From SAR86 cluster bacterium (GTDB lineage Bacteria > Pseudomonadota > Gammaproteobacteria > Magnimaribacterales > D2472), in NCBI GenBank assembly GCA_016779285.1, contig JADHNV010000022.1, forward strand, positions 1 through 14,057: a stretch of DNA of 14,057 bases. Reading direction: 5' to 3'. The notes under the pieces were generated by a model that saw only the letters and a program-made list of their open reading frames with translations, had not been told where the DNA came from and made no database searches. Each line of letters begins with the position of its first letter. The first letter of the stretch is position 1. Shown here one piece after another: positions 1 through 6,007 of this stretch. The translations under genes and the position numbers were made by a program.

Positions 1-149
1 CTGTATTGGTCTCTGACTGAATATTGAGGATTTCTTTCTGCATTATTGACAGCATCCAGCAACGCATCCTTGTGGTCAGCTGCTTCTGATGTATGTGGCA
101 GGCCAAGAGTAAAAATTAGCAGGCCCAAAATTTTGTACATATTATTCAT
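1..149 (-). CDS. Exported COG4798-like predicted methyltransferase, N-terminal part
   Basis: Only the first 49 codons are inside the window; the gene continues past position 1. The ATG at 149-147 has an AGGAGA ribosome binding site at 155-160. Residues 1 to about 23 form a signal peptide (MNNMYKILGLLIFTLG, then SEA-A). The mature start, ADHKDALLDAVNNAERNPQY followed by SVRDQY, resembles the start of secreted SAM-dependent methyltransferase-like proteins of COG4798, where an 'R.A..RD.YRHP' segment precedes the methyltransferase fold. The SAM-binding motifs themselves are outside the window, so function rests on this short match. It is divergent from the doxX-like gene with 62 bp between the two starts. 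An in-frame ATG at 155-153 overlaps the binding site and was not chosen. Confidence 0.6.
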   Translation of the reverse strand, partial: MNNMYKILGLLIFTLGLPHTSEAADHKDALLDAVNNAERNPQYSVRDQY

Positions 150-170
150 AACCATCTCCTATGATAAGCA

Positions 171-197
171 ATTATGCTAGTCTAGCATTAAGTTCAA
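171..197 (-). promoter_or_regulatory. Candidate promoter for the gene at 1-149, with embedded inverted repeat
   Basis: On the minus strand TTGAAC (197-192) and CATAAT (176-171) lie 15 bp apart, a short spacer for a sigma-70 promoter. Transcription would start near 164, 15 bases before the ATG. The perfect inverted repeat at 174-188 sits in the spacer and touches the -10 element. The match is modest. Confidence 0.35.
174..188. repeat. Perfect 7-1-7 inverted repeat, possible operator
   Basis: ATGCTAG-T-CTAGCAT is a perfect palindrome with a one-base centre, in the 62 bp between two divergent genes. This is the geometry expected of a site for a dimeric regulator that could control both genes. 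No regulator gene is visible nearby. Confidence 0.5.
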
Positions 198-211
198 TTA
201 AGGAGTATTCG

Positions 212-601
212 ATGGGATGGTTAAAAAAATTAGATAGTACATTTTTTATCGTTGGGCGATCTCTACTTGGCTTATATTTTATTGTATTTGGACTCGGCAA
301 AGTTTTTGACTTTGCCTCAACGCTTGCATTAATGAGAATGAAAGGTGTGCCCTTTAGCTTGGTGCTCTTACCCCTAACAATTGTTATTCAACTTCTTGGT
401 GGAATATTTCTAGTGTTAGGGAGAAATTTAAGACTCACCGCATTCATCTTGTTTGGTTTAACCATTGTTATTAATCTCTTCATACACAACTTTTGGGCGC
501 TCACAGGCGATCCCTCTCAAGGTCATGAAATTCAAAATTTTGTAAAGAACTTAGCTATTGCTGCAGGCTTATTGGTGCTTGCAACTAAAGATAAAAGCTG
601 A
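212..601 (+). CDS. DoxX family inner-membrane protein
   Basis: This is a 129-residue membrane protein of the DoxX/DoxD-like family. Four hydrophobic segments lie at roughly residues 10-30, 42-62, 67-88 and 104-122. The first carries the typical 'GRSLLGLYFIVFGLGKVFDF' stretch and the third is followed by a conserved HNFW. Start: the frame is open from an ATG at 161, but the ATG at 212 has AGGAG at 201-205 with a 6-base spacer, and the 17 extra residues would not resemble the family, so 212 is chosen. Members have been linked to oxidative stress or thiosulfate/sulfide metabolism in some bacteria, but nothing here fixes a reaction. Its last 17 bases overlap the convergent gene at 585-860, with no terminator between them. 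Confidence 0.85.
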   Translation: MGWLKKLDSTFFIVGRSLLGLYFIVFGLGKVFDFASTLALMRMKGVPFSLVLLPLTIVIQLLGGIFLVLGRNLRLTAFILFGLTIVINLFIHNFWALTGDPSQGHEIQNFVKNLAIAAGLLVLATKDKS

Positions 602-860
602 GGGTCTGAATCACTCCAGCAAAACCTAACCACCCAAGGTATGCAAGTTTAGCGATTCTGCTGTTTTGATGATTCCAAACTCCTAAGGCACCGAATGCAC
701 CGCATGCGCCAAGACTGGGAATCCAAAAGCCACCCAAACCCAGGAAACCCAGAAGGCCCAATAATCTAATTGGGCCGCCGGATTGACTTGGATGAACTTT
801 ATTAAGAAGACCTGTTAAACCGATAAGACCAAATAATCCAACCAGCCCCAGGTAACTCAC
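585..860 (-). CDS. Small Gly/Leu-repeat membrane protein, unknown function
   Basis: This 91-residue protein begins at a GTG only 3 bases after the stop of the RRM gene, which suggests translational coupling; there is no clear Shine-Dalgarno sequence. It is built from near-tripeptide Gly-Leu repeats: LGLVGLFGLIGLTGLL at residues 4-19, then LLGLLGFLGLGGF at about 33-45, then GACGAFGALG. A polar linker (NKVHPSQSGGP) lies between the first two, and a final hydrophobic segment follows near 72-91. The GxxG spacing would suit closely packed transmembrane helices. I cannot assign a family with confidence; it loosely recalls small 'GFLGFLGFLG' membrane peptides. It overlaps the end of the doxX-like gene by 17 bases on the opposite strand. 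The unbroken frame and the operon-like position favour a real gene. Confidence 0.55.
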   Translation of the reverse strand: MSYLGLVGLFGLIGLTGLLNKVHPSQSGGPIRLLGLLGFLGLGGFWIPSLGACGAFGALGVWNHQNSRIAKLAYLGWLGFAGVIQTLSFYL

Positions 861-863
861 AAA

Positions 864-1103
864 TTAATCTCTAGGACGAGACTCGTTAACGACTAATTTT
901 CTGCCATCAACTTCAGCATCATTTAATGCTTGAATGGCATTTTCTCCACCTTCAGACATTTCAACGAAACCAAATCCACGTGAGCGATTGGTTTGACGAT
1001 CGGTGATGACTTTGGCTGAGGTAACTGTTCCGTGCTCTGCAAAAACTTGCTCAAGACCCGAATCATCGATACTCCAAGGGAGGTTTCCAACATAAATATT
1101 CAT
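864..1103 (-). CDS. Single-RRM RNA-binding protein
   Basis: This 79-residue protein is one RNA recognition motif and little else. RNP2 is IYVGNL at residues 3-8 and RNP1 is RGFGFVEM at 42-49, with the aromatic residues (Tyr4, Phe44, Phe46) that stack on RNA bases. Small single-RRM proteins of this type occur in cyanobacteria and many proteobacteria, where several are induced by cold; a role as RNA chaperone or mRNA stabiliser is likely but not shown. The ATG at 1103 has AGAAGGA at 1114-1108. Its length matches the family core (about 80-100 residues), without the Gly-rich tail some members carry. It lies 67 bp downstream of the patatin gene, so it may have its own promoter, and is followed after 3 bases by the Gly/Leu-repeat protein. 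Confidence 0.92.
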   Translation of the reverse strand: MNIYVGNLPWSIDDSGLEQVFAEHGTVTSAKVITDRQTNRSRGFGFVEMSEGGENAIQALNDAEVDGRKLVVNESRPRD

Positions 1104-1170
1104 AAAATCCTTCTAAAATATAAAAACAAAATCGAAGTGTACAGTATTTTTATAGATAAAACTTAATATA

Positions 1171-2100
1171 TTAAACATTTAAAAACTTGGTCGTATCCTC
1201 GCCAAATTGTGACCACCAGCTCATCCCCATAAGGTTAATGCGTTCTATGTTTATATCTGAAGTATCATCCATTCTTCGATTAACCAAGCCTGTTGGTGAA
1301 TTAACTCTGAGATAATTTACACCCATAAGATCTCTGGCTATTTCATCAAACATACTTGATTCAATCATGATGCCTAAAATATCATGGCGCAGCCAGCTCA
1401 AAGCGCCCCACTTTGATGAGTTTGGGCCATTGATTTTTCTTCTGTTAATCCCAGTGCCAATACTTAAAACTTTTATTTGGCAGTCAGGAAATATTTTCTT
1501 AGCTTCTGAATAAGCAAGCAATGATGGGTTATTAGCCACGATGCCTCCATCAATCAACCAAGACCCATCATCAATTTGTTGCGTCGAATAATAGATTGGT
1601 GCAGCACTGGTTGCGCTGGCTGCACTTACTATTTTAATCGTTGGAGAGCCATACGAGCTTAGCAACCGTGGTTTTCTCTTCTCAACATCGTAGGCTAAAA
1701 CTGCTACAGGTTTTTTAACCTCACCAAGAGATTGATCTTTAAAATATTTTAATAACAATTCTCGCTTTCCCTTGCCGTCATACTTAGGTTTTGTTTGCAA
1801 GAAAGAAGCATTGTCCCAAAATGATTTGGTCATGGTTTTGGATAAATTTTCTTTTGACCAAAATTTCTCTAATTCAAAACAGCTAGCCCCCAAGCCTGCT
1901 ATCTGTAATGCATTAATACCTCCTGCGCTGGTTCCAACAAAAAAATCAAAGGTATCAAATATTTTCTTCCCGGAAGCAAGCTCTAACTGCTTAAGAAAAA
2001 CGATAGCCGCAATTGCTCTGACCCCCCCGCCATCAAGAGAAAGAATATATTTTGTATTTTTAGAAAGAGTAAGCTGTTTAAAAAATCGTCGAATAGCCAA
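1171..2100 (-). CDS. Patatin-like phospholipase / acyl hydrolase
   Basis: A 309-residue protein with all marks of a patatin-fold lipid acyl hydrolase. They are the oxyanion-hole motif DGGGVR (23-28), nucleophile elbow GTSAG with Ser58 (56-60), and DGG with catalytic Asp184 (184-186), followed by ANNPSLLAY. Together these give the Ser-Asp dyad. There is no signal peptide, so it probably acts on membrane lipids from the cytoplasm. The start is TTG at 2100: no ATG exists before the catalytic core, and AAGGGG lies about 11 bases upstream inside the end of the nuclease gene. The start follows that gene's TGA by 3 bases, so coupled translation is likely. It is the last gene of the SDR, serine hydrolase, nuclease, patatin run. 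Whether the substrate is phospholipid or another acyl ester cannot be told. Confidence 0.9.
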   Translation of the reverse strand: MAIRRFFKQLTLSKNTKYILSLDGGGVRAIAAIVFLKQLELASGKKIFDTFDFFVGTSAGGINALQIAGLGASCFELEKFWSKENLSKTMTKSFWDNASFLQTKPKYDGKGKRELLLKYFKDQSLGEVKKPVAVLAYDVEKRKPRLLSSYGSPTIKIVSAASATSAAPIYYSTQQIDDGSWLIDGGIVANNPSLLAYSEAKKIFPDCQIKVLSIGTGINRRKINGPNSSKWGALSWLRHDILGIMIESSMFDEIARDLMGVNYLRVNSPTGLVNRRMDDTSDINIERINLMGMSWWSQFGEDTTKFLNV

Positions 2101-2103
2101 AAA

Positions 2104-2898
2104 TCAATGGTCCCCTTGGTGCAATTTATTTAGAGTTTGGCTTAGTCGAACCGCAGCCAAAGCAATCCTTTCTTGTACAGTTTCGAAATGACTTTCTAGG
2201 TATTCATTGGTAGCAATTTTTAACTCGCTGTTTCGATAGCCAACAGATTGTTGCATTGCAATGTCTCTGCTTTCTTGAGCCCAAGACTCTATATCCGCAG
2301 AATGAGGAATCGATAAGAGCTCTTGGATTTGCTGAGTTACATTGGCAGAGAGGTAATCTTTGTCATGCAAAGATTCCATGCGCTCAATTATTTGCCCATC
2401 CCATACTTTATGCATGTTTGTTTGCGTCCCATCGGATAACTCAAGTCTATGGCCATTCCCTCCTCTATCTTCAGGGTAACCCACGTGCATGGGTTGATGA
2501 ATGTCTCCAACTAAATGTCCAATAAACCAAAGCGCCTCCTGACGTTCACGGAACCCTTGAGATTCGTCTTTCAGGATATTTAACTGCTCATAATAAGCTG
2601 CAATCAGGCAACCATTTTCTGGACAGGAAGTTTTATATGTATTTTGTTCAGAGTCAGGAAGATTAATGTAGTGCCAGGATCTGGTATCTTTTCTATCTTT
2701 GTTTTTGACCCAATCAGCCCAAAGACACGCAGTACCAAATGATCCATGCTCTTTGAGCATGGGATCTAAATGATTTTTAGTATCTGCTGTTAATAATTTG
2801 TATGCTTCATCACAGACAAGTTTATGGGCAGTATCCCACCAGGCACTCGCATCTAAAGAAAAAATAAAGATTATTGTAACGAAAAGTTTTTTTATCAT
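2104..2898 (-). CDS. Exported S1/P1-type zinc nuclease
   Basis: This 264-residue protein has a signal peptide ending DASA (residues 16-19), so the mature protein would begin with Trp20. That is diagnostic for the S1/P1 family, where the N-terminal Trp binds zinc with its backbone. Further ligands are in place: His25 (five after the Trp, as in P1), Asp62 (WADW), His76 (SWHYINL), His128 and Asp132 (FIGHLVGD), His138, and His163/Asp167 (HKVWD). With all three zinc sites intact it should cleave single-stranded DNA and RNA, and perhaps 3' nucleotides, in the periplasm or outside the cell, probably for nucleotide or phosphate scavenging. Its ATG overlaps the stop of the upstream serine hydrolase gene (ATGA, 2895-2898), so the two are co-translated. 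Confidence 0.95.
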   Translation of the reverse strand: MIKKLFVTIIFIFSLDASAWWDTAHKLVCDEAYKLLTADTKNHLDPMLKEHGSFGTACLWADWVKNKDRKDTRSWHYINLPDSEQNTYKTSCPENGCLIAAYYEQLNILKDESQGFRERQEALWFIGHLVGDIHQPMHVGYPEDRGGNGHRLELSDGTQTNMHKVWDGQIIERMESLHDKDYLSANVTQQIQELLSIPHSADIESWAQESRDIAMQQSVGYRNSELKIATNEYLESHFETVQERIALAAVRLSQTLNKLHQGDH

Positions 2899-4103
2899 GA
2901 TGAAGTTGATTGAGCTAAAGATTGAGCAATGGCTCTAAACATTGCAACATGAGCATCTTTAGACTGTTGACGTTCTTGGTTAAATTTATAATTTGAAGAG
3001 GTTTTAGCAATAACAACATTTGTTATTGGGTCAATGTAAATGTATTGATTATAAATTCCTGCTGCTAAATAGTCGGTAGATGGAAATCCTGGAACCCACC
3101 ATTGATAACCATATCCCCAACTGCTCGATGAGAAATCATTGGTTCCTGGTTGAAGGTGAGGTGCATCTGGGGTGCGGGAGGCATGAACCCAATCCTGTGG
3201 GATGATTTGCTTATTATTCCATTGACCATTATTTAGGTAGAGTTGACCAAATTTAGCGTAATCTCGCAAAGTTGCATTTAGCCCACCCAACGCCCATGCT
3301 GCACCGGTGTCGTCCACTATGTAATAAGCATCATGCTCCATACCAATTTGAGTCCAAATTTTCTCCTCGAGATTCTTAGCCACAGATTGACCCGTGACTT
3401 CTTCAAGCAACATTGCCAACATCTGTGTATCAATGCTGACATAATGATTAAATGTTCCAGGCTGCTTTCCGTTTTTCAATCCCTTAGCGAAATCTCTCAT
3501 GGAAGTGCCCATGGCGAGTGCGCGACCAAATTTATTGATGTCAGAATCATAATCACCGTAATCTTCATTAAAAATAACTCCGGAAGACATTTGCAAAATA
3601 TCTTTGATGGGGACATTTGCATAACCTGTGCCCTCAAAATCTTTTAAGTACTTTGTGATGGGATCACTCAGGTCTTCAATTAATCCATCGTGATAAGCGA
3701 TTCCAATTAAAGCCGAAAGAAATGACTTGGCAACTGACCAAGAGATATGTGGCTGGTCCTTAGAGTTGCCTTGCCAATAATTCTCATACACCAATGCTCC
3801 TTCATGCAAAATAATCAACCCATCCGTTTTATAATAGTCTAAGGCCTCTAAAAGATTGTGCTCCTCTCCATTCAATTCATAAAATTCAGGAAGCTTGAAG
3901 GATCCAGTTTGAAATACATGAGGTGTACCTGAGGATTTAACGGGCGTGGAGGGAAAAATCTTATCCATATTAATAAAATTTTCTACAATTTTATCTTCAT
4001 CAAATAAATGAATAACGTTATACACTCTGATGGCTTTAGGGATGTAAATGACTGCAGCTAAAATAATAGCTACAACAATTCCAATTAAAATTTTATTCAA
4101 CAT
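2895..4103 (-). CDS. Membrane-anchored class C beta-lactamase/NylB-like serine hydrolase
   Basis: Counted from the ATG at 4103 the protein has 402 residues. Residues 4-24 form one hydrophobic membrane anchor (ILIGIVVAIILAAVIYI) that would place the enzyme in the periplasm. The catalytic motifs are SVAK (Ser123, Lys126), YVS (Tyr221, Ser223) where class C beta-lactamases have YxN, and AAGIYNQ near 347-353 in place of KTG. This set is typical of the 6-aminohexanoate-dimer hydrolase/esterase branch of Pfam Beta-lactamase, so an esterase or amidase is more likely than antibiotic resistance. The frame is also open to a TTG at 4145, 32 bases inside the SDR gene. The ATG at 4103, 10 bases after the SDR stop and directly before the anchor, is preferred, though neither has a strong binding site. 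Confidence 0.87.
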   Translation of the reverse strand: MLNKILIGIVVAIILAAVIYIPKAIRVYNVIHLFDEDKIVENFINMDKIFPSTPVKSSGTPHVFQTGSFKLPEFYELNGEEHNLLEALDYYKTDGLIILHEGALVYENYWQGNSKDQPHISWSVAKSFLSALIGIAYHDGLIEDLSDPITKYLKDFEGTGYANVPIKDILQMSSGVIFNEDYGDYDSDINKFGRALAMGTSMRDFAKGLKNGKQPGTFNHYVSIDTQMLAMLLEEVTGQSVAKNLEEKIWTQIGMEHDAYYIVDDTGAAWALGGLNATLRDYAKFGQLYLNNGQWNNKQIIPQDWVHASRTPDAPHLQPGTNDFSSSSWGYGYQWWVPGFPSTDYLAAGIYNQYIYIDPITNVVIAKTSSNYKFNQERQQSKDAHVAMFRAIAQSLAQSTSS

Positions 4104-4113
4104 AAGCAATTTT

Positions 4114-4959
4114 TTATTGAAACATTGCTTGATCAAAAGCGTCAAGATACTCGCTTGAAATCTCTTCTAATTGGCGCTTGTAACCTTTATGAGTGAAGAT
4201 ATAAAAATCCTTATTCTCTATCCCTGAAAAAATAGCTTGCGCAGCTTCAAATGGAGAGATTGGATAGGTGTTTTGAGCATCTTCTGCAGCAACTTCCAAC
4301 AGGGCTTTGGGGTCAGGGTTAGTATCTTCAGAGGCTTCAACAACTTTCTGGTCTGAAGGGCTCTTAAACGTGCTATTTACAATATTGGTTGTTACCTCTC
4401 CAGGGCAGACAATGCTTACACCAACATTCGAACCCAGCAATTCAGCTCTCAAGGATGTCATCAGCCCACGAATTGCAAATTTAGAAGCAGAATATAGCCC
4501 CAACACTGGATAAGCAATAAAGCCTGAGGTTGAGCAAGTGGCAATAATATGGCCTTCCTCTTTAGAAGATTGCATTTTGGGTAAAAAAGCATGGACCCCG
4601 TTAAAGCAACCACCTAAATTAATATTCATCAGCCAGTCATACATTTCACGATTGACTTGACTTAAAGGTGCTGGACCCAATACCCCTGCGTTGTTAAAAA
4701 GCAAGTGGCAATGTTGAAAAGTTTCAAAAGTTTGGCTTGCAAGATTCTCCACTTCATCTAGATTACTAACATCTGTAACTCTAGCTATAGCTTCAACACC
4801 TTTAGCTTTAACTATTTCGAGAGTTTCATTCAAACCAACCTCATCCACATCTGCTAAAACTATTTGCATTTTATGATTTGCTGCAACCTCAGCAATCCCT
4901 CGACCAATTCCACTTCCAGCCCCTGTTATCACGGCTACTTTATTTTCAAAATCTTTCAT
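4114..4959 (-). CDS. Short-chain dehydrogenase/reductase (classical SDR)
   Basis: A 281-residue classical SDR oxidoreductase. The cofactor loop is TGAGSGIG (12-19). Asp37 at the end of strand 2 (VLADVD) predicts preference for NAD(H) over NADP(H). NNAG is at 89-92 and Asn114 is in MNINLGG. The catalytic Ser (143 or 145) precedes Tyr156 and Lys160 in YSASK, followed by the CPGEV segment. The C-terminal 80 residues extend a little beyond the basic fold. The substrate is unknown. The ATG at 4959 has GAGGTG just upstream. It is first in the tight run that continues with the serine hydrolase, nuclease and patatin, and follows the YeiH-type gene by 50 bp. That gap contains a perfect 15-bp inverted repeat, so the SDR gene may start its own regulated transcript. 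Confidence 0.92.
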   Translation of the reverse strand: MKDFENKVAVITGAGSGIGRGIAEVAANHKMQIVLADVDEVGLNETLEIVKAKGVEAIARVTDVSNLDEVENLASQTFETFQHCHLLFNNAGVLGPAPLSQVNREMYDWLMNINLGGCFNGVHAFLPKMQSSKEEGHIIATCSTSGFIAYPVLGLYSASKFAIRGLMTSLRAELLGSNVGVSIVCPGEVTTNIVNSTFKSPSDQKVVEASEDTNPDPKALLEVAAEDAQNTYPISPFEAAQAIFSGIENKDFYIFTHKGYKRQLEEISSEYLDAFDQAMFQ

Positions 4960-4983
4960 TGGTCACCTCATTGAACTGAAACA

Positions 4984-4998
4984 TTAAGATTATCTTAA
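4984..4998. repeat. Perfect 7-1-7 inverted repeat before the SDR operon, possible operator
   Basis: TTAAGAT-T-ATCTTAA is a perfect palindrome with a one-base centre, 25-39 bases before the SDR start. On the minus strand its middle reads GATAAT, a 5/6 match to a -10 box, so a bound dimer could block a promoter there. No good -35 element is visible. As RNA it would form only a weak AT-rich hairpin without a U-run, so a terminator for the upstream gene is less likely. Confidence 0.5.
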
Positions 4999-5009
4999 CT
5001 TAAATGGGA

Positions 5010-5918
5010 TTAAAAATATTTAACTAAAAGATATGCAGAGGGGATGACAACAGCCCAAAGCATGATTGCCATAAGCAAAGGCTTACTGCTTAATGATTTG
5101 AGTTCCTTGGTATCAAATTGACTGCCAATACAAAATAAACCAATCATAAGAAAACCCTTGCTGATAATTTTCAGCATGTCAGTGATCTGCTCATTAAAAT
5201 TAAAAAAGGTATTTAGAATAATGGCAACAATAAAAAATAGTATGAAACGAGGAAATTTAGTTGCTTGAGTTTGTTTATTAAAGATCCAGTTTGCAGCCAA
5301 CAAAAGAGGAATTAACCAGATTGTCCTCCCTAATTTTAATGTAGCTGCAACTTGAGCAGATTCACTGCTAAAAATTGCAGCTGAGCCAATCACTGAGCCT
5401 GTATCGTGGATGGCTAAAGCAGACCAAGCACCAAACTCAAAATTAGTCATTCCAAAATAATGACCTAAAAATGGAAATAAGATAATGGCTACTGCATTGA
5501 GTATAAAAACAATGGTCATGGCTATCAGCAATTCTTGAGGTTTAGCTTTGATAATTGGGGCCACGGCTGCCATGGCTGTTCCGCCACAGATAGCCGCCCC
5601 TGATGACAGCAAGAAAGCGAGCCTGTGATGAATGCCTAAGAGCTTGCCGAGGATGAGCCCAGCAAAAAAAGAAACTATTACAAACAATGAAATCCACGGT
5701 AGGAATTCAGAGCTGATATCGAGAGCATAAGGCAGGCTGATGGTAGCGCCAAGAAGCACTATACCTATCTGCAGAGGCAAGGTGCCAAGGCTATGAGTAA
5801 AAAATGTTGTTGGTGGCCTTAGAAGGTATGAAAAGAAAATCCCTGCAAAAATAGATAAGGCAGCGTTGCCTATGTAGAGGCAAATTAGAGCAAAAACAAT
5901 AAATGCAAAATATAGCAA
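5010..5918 (-). CDS. YeiH/UPF0324 family membrane protein, putative sulfate exporter family
   Basis: A 302-residue, very hydrophobic protein with about nine or ten membrane segments. It matches the YeiH family (Pfam Cons_hypoth698, TIGR00698). Family hallmarks seen are AICGGTAMAAVAPIIKA (109-125, corresponding to the ICG-rich stretch and VKAE of E. coli YeiH), AIHDTGSVIGSA (169-180) and ATLKLGR (192-198). Databases call this family 'putative sulfate exporter', but the substrate is not settled. The start is TTG at 5918, with AGAGGA at 5933-5928 and a 9-base spacer. At 302 residues it is somewhat shorter than E. coli YeiH (about 350), missing mainly the N-terminal leader. A perfect TATAAT lies about 26 bases upstream, so it probably begins a transcript that may continue into the SDR operon. 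Confidence 0.88.
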   Translation of the reverse strand: MLYFAFIVFALICLYIGNAALSIFAGIFFSYLLRPPTTFFTHSLGTLPLQIGIVLLGATISLPYALDISSEFLPWISLFVIVSFFAGLILGKLLGIHHRLAFLLSSGAAICGGTAMAAVAPIIKAKPQELLIAMTIVFILNAVAIILFPFLGHYFGMTNFEFGAWSALAIHDTGSVIGSAAIFSSESAQVAATLKLGRTIWLIPLLLAANWIFNKQTQATKFPRFILFFIVAIILNTFFNFNEQITDMLKIISKGFLMIGLFCIGSQFDTKELKSLSSKPLLMAIMLWAVVIPSAYLLVKYF

Positions 5919-5943
5919 TGCAGTCTATCCTCTTTTTAAGTAG

Positions 5944-5961
5944 ATTATATGATTCTCATAT
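5944..5961 (-). promoter_or_regulatory. Candidate promoter for yeiH-like gene with overlapping inverted repeat
   Basis: A perfect TATAAT is read on the minus strand at 5949-5944, 26 bases before the TTG start. The sequence 17 bp upstream (GATAAC) is a poor -35. A perfect 6-3-6 inverted repeat, ATATGA-TTC-TCATAT (5947-5961), overlaps the -10 box by three bases, where a repressor would block RNA polymerase. The minus-strand core ATGAGAATCAT differs by one base from the centre of the E. coli Fur consensus (ATGATAATCAT), but the flanks do not match. Confidence 0.5.
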
Positions 5962-5983
5962 TAAGCGTTATCACCTACAAGAG

Positions 5984-6000
5984 ACAACCTTTGAGGCTGC
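5984..6000 (-). terminator. Weak hairpin after typA
   Basis: Starting 7 bases after the typA stop, the minus-strand RNA can form a 7-bp hairpin, GCAGCCT-CAA-AGGTTGT, with two G-U pairs. It is not followed by a U-run, so it may only slow or protect the 3' end rather than end transcription. Confidence 0.25.
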
Positions 6001-6007
6001 AAATCTT

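Noticed and set aside
161..211. ATG at 161 as the DoxX start
   Set aside because: It has no ribosome binding site of its own, and the ATG at 212 has AGGAG at the right distance.
1772..2191. Plus-strand open frame of 139 codons opposite the patatin and nuclease genes
   Set aside because: It is antisense to two genes with intact catalytic motifs and its translation resembles no protein; a chance shadow.
3333..3647. Plus-strand open frame of 104 codons opposite the serine hydrolase
   Set aside because: Antisense to a well-supported gene, with no ribosome binding site or recognisable domain.
2895..4103. Antibiotic-resistance beta-lactamase
   Set aside because: The SxxK and YxS motifs with no KTG box and the NylB-like surroundings point to an esterase/amidase rather than AmpC.
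4104..4145. TTG start extending the serine hydrolase into the SDR gene
   Set aside because: It overlaps the SDR by 32 bases, adds polar residues before the membrane anchor, and an ATG right at the anchor is available. It is not fully excluded.
4984..4998. Intrinsic terminator of the yeiH-like gene
   Set aside because: The stem is entirely weak A-U except for one G-C pair per arm and no U-run follows on the minus strand.
5947..5961. True Fur box
   Set aside because: Only the central core resembles the consensus and the outer repeats do not match; kept only as an inverted repeat of unknown binder.
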